A program made the position numbers and the translations under genes. The notes below the pieces were generated by a model. That model made no database searches. It saw only the letters and a program-made list of their open reading frames with translations, and was not told the origin of the DNA. From Spisula solida (lineage: Eukaryota; Mollusca; Bivalvia; Venerida; Mactridae): a stretch of DNA of 64,000 nt. Of this stretch, positions 56,938 through 64,000 are shown one piece after another (position 1 is the stretch's first letter; each line of letters begins with the position of its first letter). The stretch lies in the NCBI GenBank assembly GCA_947247005.1, contig OX365946.1, positions 6,394,453-6,458,452 on the forward strand, written 5' to 3'.

Positions 56938-59900
56938 GTAATATCTTAATTGTAATTGTAATTGTTGTGTTTGTTTTCGTCGATTTGACACCGCCTTTCA
57001 TTTATTGCTCATTCTTAAGTAGTCTCCGTTCGACCGCATACACCATGGGGAACCTGGTACATCTTTATTTAATCTGGCTGACCGAGGACCGGGCGTTCTT
57101 CGGTAAATATATAGCCTCATTTCGTACAGGTGGATACAGGGATATGAACGATATGAACCGGTTACCAGTCAGTTAATCACGTATATATACTCGTACACAG
57201 AATATAGCGGTATACCTACGACTGGGACAGTTAGGTCCTGTTGCTGTAACGGGGGATGATGGCGTCAAAGAATGCCAATATAGATTTGCCAATGGTTACA
57301 GCTGACACTAATTCGGACATTATTTATCAATGAACTGAGGCTTGAGAATGACACGCTATATAACGAGATGCAAAAGCTTTTCATGATTGAAAAAAACTTA
57401 GTACATAGTTGTACATTACTATGAAACTTGGCGACAATAAGCATTTATAACTACGTTTGTAGTATTTTGTACTTAACAACGTCTTACAAATTCATGGCAC
57501 AATGTATCTTAGGAACAAAAATTGCACGTTTCAAAGAGCACCAACCTCCTTGCGAAAATAACAAATGATAACTCCAATCAGAAGCCATGCAAACAGTGCA
57601 TCTTTAACTCATTGTGCCGTGTTGGGTGAATATTACGCCATTCCCAAACCACTGACATCTAGCAACGTACGGTTAACTACGTTCTATACGAGCTACGGTC
57701 AACTGGTCATAGATGTGCCCGCCGCTTTAATCACATTATGCCTGTTGGCCGTAGTTAATCGTAGTAACTGAAACACGTAGTTGTCCGTAGGTCTATGTGC
57801 GTAGTAAAATGTGTAATAGAAATCGTAGTTTGCCAATAGTAAATTAAAATTATCTACGGTCAGGTTGGATGCCAAGACCCTTCTGAGACAGAGTAGCCAC
57901 TGTGGGTTACTACATATTACTAGGGACTTTTCCGGGCAAATGCCTGATAACGAGAACCCGATCCTAGCTAGCTGACACAATTACCGCTCCCTCATACATA
58001 CCTTCTGAATCGCCCATAACAACATATCGAAGTATTTGCAACATATACATCCTTTACATGTGACCACGGGGCAACAACCTAGACTACAACCGGCTTAACC
58101 GGAATCTACCGGGACCAAATCAAGCTTGAAATTTAAGAACACAAACACGCAAATGGGTAATAGTAATTTACAAAAAAAATATATATACATGCAGTAATTG
58201 ATAATAAGCTTGCGTACTGCTAATTTTGAGTAATTTCCATACGTGCATTTGATGTTTGATCTAAATTAAATATGGGACAGTACCATCGATATCCGATGTG
58301 AATTATTGAATGTTATGTATGTAGTGTGGACATACCTCGTGGTATATGGCTTAATTTCTAGCTAAGAACGCAAGAAACAAATCTGGTAACACAAAGTAAA
58401 AAACAACCGTAAGTATTTTATTGTTTGATTGATCTTAACGAGACATCATTGAAATTTGAGTCATGTATGGATCGTTAAAATCGGTTGTTTTTAACTTTGC
58501 GTGGACAGATTTTCTTGGTGTTCTTAGTCTAAAATTACAGCACATACCACGTGGTATGTCGACACTGTTAGCTGATGAATCTAAGTGCTTTGCAAAGATG
58601 TTTTGTGAATACCAGCCCAGGGACATCGTTAGGTCGCATTACATCGAGTTGCTTGTGTAATGTCGTATCTTGTGAGACCGTTAGGGCAAAAGCTATACAT
58701 AGCTTATGTTATTTTGTTTACCAAATTTTCCGACAATAAATAAATTTTGACTTTGACAGACTTTGACTTTGGGCTTGGGCACTGTGATTCTGCAGATGTC
58801 ATAACGCGAATAAGCACCCGTTTACGCTAAATTATTGCACAAACCACGTCCTGTATTTTTTTCGATTTTGGAAATGCGCATCTACATTTGTATTACCATG
58901 AACTTTATAAGAAACACTGAAGACAAGAATACTGCGTGTTGTTTTCATCAAAATTGTGAATCTTATAGAATATTAATTAGTAGTCACAACTAAAATGGGA
59001 ATTACAGCTTATATGAAGCTGTAAATCGTATATTGTTTAGGATGGCCTCCTGCAATGAAGATACGTAAAAACTGGACACCAACAGCGGGTAAATCGTTAC
59101 ATTCGTTCAGTTAATGTATGGGCAACATAGCGGTTTTTAATTATATGCAATAATAATGGATGTAAGAAGCCGACGATCACACTCACGTAAGCATTTGTTT
59201 ACTAATAATAATGAGAATTTTCGATTTATTTTCTTCAATATTGTGCGTATTCACTTTTAATCGTACGCTCTTTAAATCTACACTGATAACGATCAGTCTA
59301 CCGCCGAGCAGTGTTTATGTTATGCAAGTTTACTTTAATTAAAAACTTATCTCCGGCGAACTATCATATAAATGATTTCAGCATCAGCAACAGTTTTACC
59401 AGCGGATTGCTCGGAGCTTATTGATCTTGTGTTTGTCGTTGATGCATCCGGTAGCATAGGACAAGATAACTTTAACAAACAGCTGAACGTCACGAAATCC
59501 ATTGTTAGACATGCAGCTGTTGATTCAGGTAATGTACACCTAACACGTACTGTCCCCTCTGTTGGAATAAATAATACCAAGTGTCTGGTTAATGAAAACA
59601 TAAAGCAATACAAGTTAGTGCGAGTTGCCTTTACTGTAGGAACAACTAGAGCTGTCGCCATTCGACAGACTAATATACTCCCACCGGTAAAGGGCAATAA
59701 TTCTGCCAAAATTCATCGCAGCGCAAATTACTTTCTGCATGCAAATCTATATGTTGAGGTTGTTCATCTGTGAAAGTTTGAGCGAAATCCTGCCAAAACT
59801 GTAGGAGTTGCGTCCACAAGAATGCGTCTACGGACAGACAGACGGACGGACAAGCTGAATCCAGTATACCCCCTTACAACTCGTCGTGCGGGGGTATAAT

Positions 59901-62728
59901 TAAGAATAATAATGATACCATTTGAATTAGATTAGTATTTAACGAAACAAACCACTGAATTGAAAAATGAGTTGCATCAGTGCCTTCTCTATGCCACCGA
60001 TTATTTAATTCACAGTTAGCTTGTACAACTGTTTGGCGACGTTTTCTCGTAGAATTAATTAAATTGTGTATTAAGGTGATTCCCAACTCTTAAAATTTTC
60101 TGTACAAGAGGTATCAAACACCTAATTTTTATGAAGAACACACTCATGATAGTGATTGTGCAAACCCAAAACAGTTTTGCTAGGCTTGTTTTTAAGATAT
60201 TTTTAGATTGTGGGGAACCCCCTAAAAACTGATACTTGCATTTCACCGACAAAGTTTGATATTTAATTACATGAAACTTGACATGCACGAAACTTCGTAT
60301 ATACGGAATCACACGACATCGTTTGTTTCAGACTATGCATGTTATATGTATTTTTAAATGATATTTTTAAAATATGTGATTTTTCATTTTTAAGTTATAC
60401 GAAAAAACTAGTTGAACAACATACTGTTTTCGTACATGCAACCAGTAAAGTAACTATTATAGAAGTTTTTTTCCCAAATTTCATGGCAGTTGCTGGGATA
60501 GATATTTTTAATTGACACTTAAGTGATTTCGGAAATGTCGAAAACCAGGAGAGTTTACAAAATACATCAACGATTTGAATACGTTGTATCCAGTTTTCGC
60601 GATAATTTGTTTTTGAAATGTGTATATTTAAAGATGAGCCCATGCTTTTTTGCATTAGCTAGTCTATATTCTCACGAAATAAATGCAAAATCACCTTCCT
60701 CTAAAGTAGTCGGGATGCTTGCTAAACAACTGTTAAAACTTGGATACAATTTGTGTGGGCGCATTATAGTACGTTTCACATACGTTGTAGCTAGTATTCG
60801 CGAGTGTTGGTGTTTCAACGTTTGGAATATATGGCACACAAAATTTCAGCTATAGCTTTTTTCTTCAAGTTTTTAATAGTATAATATAGTAATAACTATA
60901 TAGTAAATTCGTTGAAGAGTTGGGAATCACCTTAACTCGTCAACATAACTAGTATGTTATTTCAGCTAGATACTATACAAGTCAATGACACACATTGCAA
61001 ACAACTGACGCGAAACAACGTTGATGTCATAGTTTGGTCTTCTAAAAGACCCGATTCAAACATTTATAGGTTTTGTAAAAATTGGCAAAAGGCAAACTTG
61101 ATACGTCAATTCCTGGAATGGCCAAGGAACGTCAACGATGTTGATCGTTTGACCCCAAAACAATTTATATGAACGCATTTTGTCTTGGTATTTTGATTGG
61201 AGTGTTAATTTCTTTTGTAATTGTATGTTATTTGATAACACAATTGCAATGTCGGGTACAAACGTACTAAGATTCTGTCCCTAGTTTAACACATGTATTG
61301 GACAAAAGGACCACTTTACATAAGGGGACTTTATAACATTGGAATACACCTAGATAATGCTAGTTTCTCCATATTTCTATTGCGAATACCTCTATTGCGA
61401 ATAACTGAATTAGTATAAATTGTAAGATTATTCATACGCACATTTCATGAATTCACTCTACATTGGTTTACAGGGAAAGTGCGTATCGGTGCTTTAGTAT
61501 TCAGCAAAACAGTTAATATACAGTTTCACCTGAATAAATATAACAAGACAGAGGATATTCTGGCAGCAGTAGACAGCATGCGATACATGAAGGGTTCTAC
61601 CAATACTGCAGATGCCTTACGATACATGAGTGACATAATGTTTAATTCCAGGTATATGATTTTTTTAAATCTCCATAGTAATGTTTTGTTTAGGTGTGTG
61701 GAAAATTCGGGATAAAAGATATAAACGTCTTGTCTTAAATTGCCAATATTATATATCAAATTCCTAAGTACGTGTATTGTCTTGTTCTATTGTGTATATT
61801 GTTCAGATATTTCGCGCATGTGTTTCACACACACACACACATGTGGCGTTCTAAAACTGGTGTAGGCGCTTTCAGGTTTCCATAGTTAACGGTCTTAATG
61901 CCCAAACATCGATATGTCACAACCATGGACGAAAAAACATCAAGTAAGGATTGATCACTTGATTAAGGTCTTGTACAAGTATTTGGGACCGTTGATCCAT
62001 TTTAGGGAAAGCTTTGAACGTAGGCTTGTCACATCCGAACTTACTGATTAGACAACCAATAGCGGTTTATCCATGAGGAATAGCGTTGGAACTTGACGCA
62101 AAATTGTGTTTATTGTTCTTAAGCAGGATTATTAAGCCAGACAAAGGGGTTAGGACCTGTGTCATCGATAGGCACACGGCTATGTCTGCTTCCATGTAAA
62201 CATATTGGAAGCAGCACAACAATCACAGTCATATCGCCAGTTTCATTAAGTGAAATATTTAAAATGTCTTCTTCTTTCACTTTCGCATTGTGTTTACTAC
62301 CCATGTATTTCTAGTTTATACTCCATTGCCTCAAATATTGTCTTGGGAACAGACTATTGGGATCATACAAACTTGAAACCGTAAACTGTTCCAGGTGGCT
62401 TAATCATATTATGCACAATGCGTTCATATAATATACCTTTTTTGTTTAATTAATTTAAGTAATGGTGATCGACGCGAGGCTCGTAACGTTGCTATGGTGA
62501 TCACAGATGGACTGCCGTCCAATATCAAGCACGATAATACTTTTTCTGAAGCGAAACATGCACGAGAACAGGGTATAAGAATATACGCTATTGTCGATGT
62601 CCAACAAAACAATGGACGACAAGAATTGGCTGACATCGTTTCTGTGCCGTCGAAAGATCACATTGTTGTAGTGCAACATGACGGTGACTTAACTGATTTA
62701 GAAAGTCATGTATTTACCAGCTGTGAGG
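56859..62728 (+). CDS. secreted von Willebrand factor A domain protein, partial at 3-prime end
   Basis: Four exons join in phase: 56859-56937, 59403-59528, 61474-61651 and 62460-62728. The product begins with a signal peptide (MRLLCLIITGCALMGAVADG) and moves straight into a complete VWA domain. The MIDAS metal site is intact: DASGS on the first strand, Thr in STNT, and Asp in ITDG. A Cys before the domain (DCSELID) and one after it (TSCE) probably form the usual closing disulphide. VWA domains bind protein ligands in the extracellular matrix; they occur in collagens, matrilins and several molluscan shell and byssus proteins. The last exon ends with a GTAAGA donor, so more domains follow outside the window. 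No symbol can be assigned. Confidence 0.88.
56938..59402 (+). other. VWA gene intron 1
   Basis: 2.5 kb. The 57560-57980 part repeats CGTAGTT-, CTACGGTC- and CGTACG-like phrases on both strands and may be a degraded repeat. A perfect 18-base palindrome lies at 58539-58556. AATAAATTTTGACTTTGACA at about 58735-58755 looks like the 3-prime tail of a non-LTR element. Confidence 0.55.
58539..58556. promoter_or_regulatory. perfect palindrome with CACGTG core
   Basis: ACATACCACGTGGTATGT is an exact 18-base palindrome centred on a CACGTG E-box. It lies in intron 1 of the VWA gene. A bHLH-type binding site is possible, but a chance palindrome cannot be excluded. A related ACATACCTCGTGGTATAT lies at about 58331-58348. 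Confidence 0.3.
59403..59528 (+). CDS. VWA gene exon 2 (MIDAS DxSxS strand)
   Basis: Acceptor TTTTACCAG, then ADCSELIDLVFVVDASGSIG and helix 1. Phase 1 at both ends, donor GTAATG. It joins exon 3 to read VDSGKVRIGAL, which shows that no exon is missing between them. Confidence 0.88.
59640..59912 (+). repeat. dispersed repeat with GGAC tail in intron 2
   Basis: From about AGAGCTGTCGCC to the GGGGGTATAATTAA end, with GAGTTGCGTCCACAAG and a GGACAGACGGACGGAC run. It shares the GGAC-tail style of 2081-2195 and 4709-4797 and resembles common bivalve dispersed repeats. Termini are approximate. Confidence 0.4.
60071..60935. mobile_element. piggyBac-type non-autonomous element, TTAA-flanked
   Basis: TTAAGGTGATTCCCAACTCT at 60071 is reversed without mismatch at 60915-60935 (AAGAGTTGGGAATCACCTTAA). 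Both ends carry TTAA, the obligatory target duplication of piggyBac transposases. At 865 bp it has no transposase frame (longest about 110 codons, no DDD motif seen), so it needs a source element in trans. A diverged relative is at 9510-9775. It sits in intron 2 of the VWA gene. Confidence 0.8.
61474..61651 (+). CDS. VWA gene exon 3 (central domain)
   Basis: Acceptor GGTTTACAG. Frame reads GKVRIGALVFSKTVNIQFHL, then MKGSTNTADALRYMSDIMF. It supplies the MIDAS Thr in STNT. It begins in phase 1 and ends in phase 2 at a GTATAT donor. Confidence 0.88.
62460..62728 (+). CDS. VWA gene exon 4 (C-terminal half of domain)
   Basis: Acceptor TTAATTTAAG, then NGDRREARNVAMVITDGLPS, later REQGIRIYAIVDV and ESHVFTSCEG. 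It contains the third MIDAS residue (ITDG). It ends in phase 1 at GTAAGA. The next exon was not found before the end of the window: the region at 63470-63500 has an AG acceptor but meets a stop in the needed phase. Confidence 0.85.
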
Positions 62729-62899
62729 GTAAGACTATACACACTGATACTACAAAGTGGAATGACCATGAAAGTGAAATACTAATGTCATGTTTCGTTG
62801 AAAATGAATGACATGACTGAAATCGGCTATAATAAAGTAAATGCAACCATACACAGCAAACATAAGTTGTCATAAATTCAACCTTCCTCTTTCTCTCAT

Positions 62900-63375
62900 A
62901 AGGCATTTGCCTTAACAACTTGTTATCTTAACCGCTTGTTATCTTAACCACTTGTTATCTTAACCACTTGTTATCTTACCCGCTTGTTATCTTAACCACT
63001 TGTTATCTTGACCGCTTGTTATCTTAACCACTTGTTATCTTAACCGCTTGTTATCTTAACCACTTGCTATATTAACCACTTGTTATCTTAACCGCTTGTT
63101 ATCTTAACCAATTGTTATCTTAACTGCTTGTTATCTTAACCATATGTTATCTTAACCACTTGTTATCTTAACCACTTGTTATCTTAACCACTTGTTGATA
63201 TAACCACTTGTTGATATAACCACTTGTTGCCTTAACCACGAATTGCCTGCACAACTTGTTGCCGTAACCACGAATTGCCATAACCACCTGTTGCCATAAC
63301 CACGAATTGCCTTAACCACGAATTGCCTGTAGCACCTGTTGCCTTAACCACTTTCTGCCTTAACAATTTGTTGCC
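62900..63375. repeat. 16 bp minisatellite grading into variants
   Basis: The left two-thirds repeats TTGTTATCTTAACCAC (16 bp) about 17-20 times with C/G variation. After 63190 the unit changes to TTGTTGATATAACCAC, then TTGTTGCCTTAACCAC and CGAATTGCCTTAACCA forms. The gradient of variants indicates stepwise expansion from one end. Confidence 0.9.
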
Positions 63376-64000
63376 TTAAGTTTATACTGGTTGATTTGAG
63401 TGTGTCTCTTATACTTAGAATGGTGTGCAACTTGTGCAAATTATCTCGCTTTTTTATATGTATATTGCCTGTCTGTTGTTGGCACAGGAATTTGAAATTC
63501 TACCCATTAAGTATTATAGCAGTCGGTTGATTTAATTTATACACTTATTATAATGACATGGAACGCAATAATCATTAACTTTCATGCCAAGTTACATCAA
63601 AATTGCATTATGCATAAGGAAGATATGTTCCGGACAAACTTGATTTTGACTTTCGACCTCTAACTGTACCGTTGATCTTTGAGATAGGAACCGAGAGTTT
63701 GTGCGTGACACGTCTTCCTATGAAGTGAAACATGACCCTTTAAATATTTTACATTTGAATGTTTTAATACTTTTCCGAAGGCGTGGTTTCGTGACGACAA
63801 CGAATGGAACCGACGATTAGTAACCTTGTCTATGTTTGTCATAGAGACCTGCTTTTAGTCTTATACAAAAGATAAACCATTGAAAACCTGTACTCCATTA
63901 GTGAATGCCTCCTTGCGATGACATGGTCATATTCATACTTGTCCAGTGATTATTGGCGGCTTATATTTCATTATTATAACTTTTCGACGTTGCTTTTTAC
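63376..64000. other. right edge, nothing recognised
   Basis: AT-rich and without a recognised exon. It is probably an intron of the VWA gene, because exon 4 ends in a splice donor. Confidence 0.5.

Noticed and set aside
57565..57980. Opposing frames of 68 and 93 codons in VWA intron 1
   Set aside because: They overlap a region with repeated CGTAGTT-like phrases on both strands, probably a degraded repeat, and have no domain signature.

Overview
The window looks like nuclear DNA of a lophotrochozoan animal, most likely a bivalve mollusc. It is AT-rich and gene-sparse. It has long introns with GT/AG borders, two eukaryotic-type nuclear tRNA genes, tRNA-derived SINE-like pieces, many small inverted-repeat elements and several minisatellites. 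Dispersed repeats with GGAC/TCCG tails and an AGTCCCCTACCGG terminal repeat also point to a bivalve. No prokaryotic or viral genes are seen. The species is inferred, not proven.

Two protein genes can be supported. The first is a giant secreted-type gene on the minus strand, exons at 40682-35735, 22147-21833, 18346-16712, 16346-16188 and 15611-15333, then one of two mutually exclusive last exons (14925-14886 or 13704-13629). It encodes about 2,450 residues: low-complexity, Gln/Asn/Gly/Thr/Ser-rich sequence with three tandem peptide repeat families, punctuated by five Kazal-type cysteine modules. Every Kazal module is cut by a phase 2 intron after its fifth cysteine, so all internal exons are symmetric 2-2 cassettes. 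The real first exon was not proven; a signal-peptide-like candidate lies at 50265-50226.

The second gene is on the plus strand: a signal-peptide exon (56859-56937) and three exons (59403-59528, 61474-61651, 62460-62728) that join in phase into one complete von Willebrand factor A domain with an intact MIDAS. It runs off the right edge. Both products look extracellular. A matrix role (shell, byssus or connective tissue) is an inference from composition and domains only.

Layout: 1-13.3 kb is intergenic and repeat-dominated (a 1 kb minisatellite at 2977-3986, a 36 bp minisatellite at 11770-12735, several fold-back elements). 13.6-40.7 kb is the Kazal gene with a 13.6 kb intron. 40.7-56.8 kb holds many MITE-like elements, tRNA-Thr(UGU), tRNA-Leu(UAA) and an 81 bp repeat that keeps a reading frame open. 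56.9-62.7 kb is the VWA gene, with a TTAA-flanked piggyBac-type non-autonomous element in an intron. A 16 bp minisatellite follows.

The most interesting items are the modular, alternatively terminated Kazal gene, with different predicted reactive-site residues in each module and paired loss of cysteines in the first, and the set of nested or target-duplicated inverted-repeat elements.
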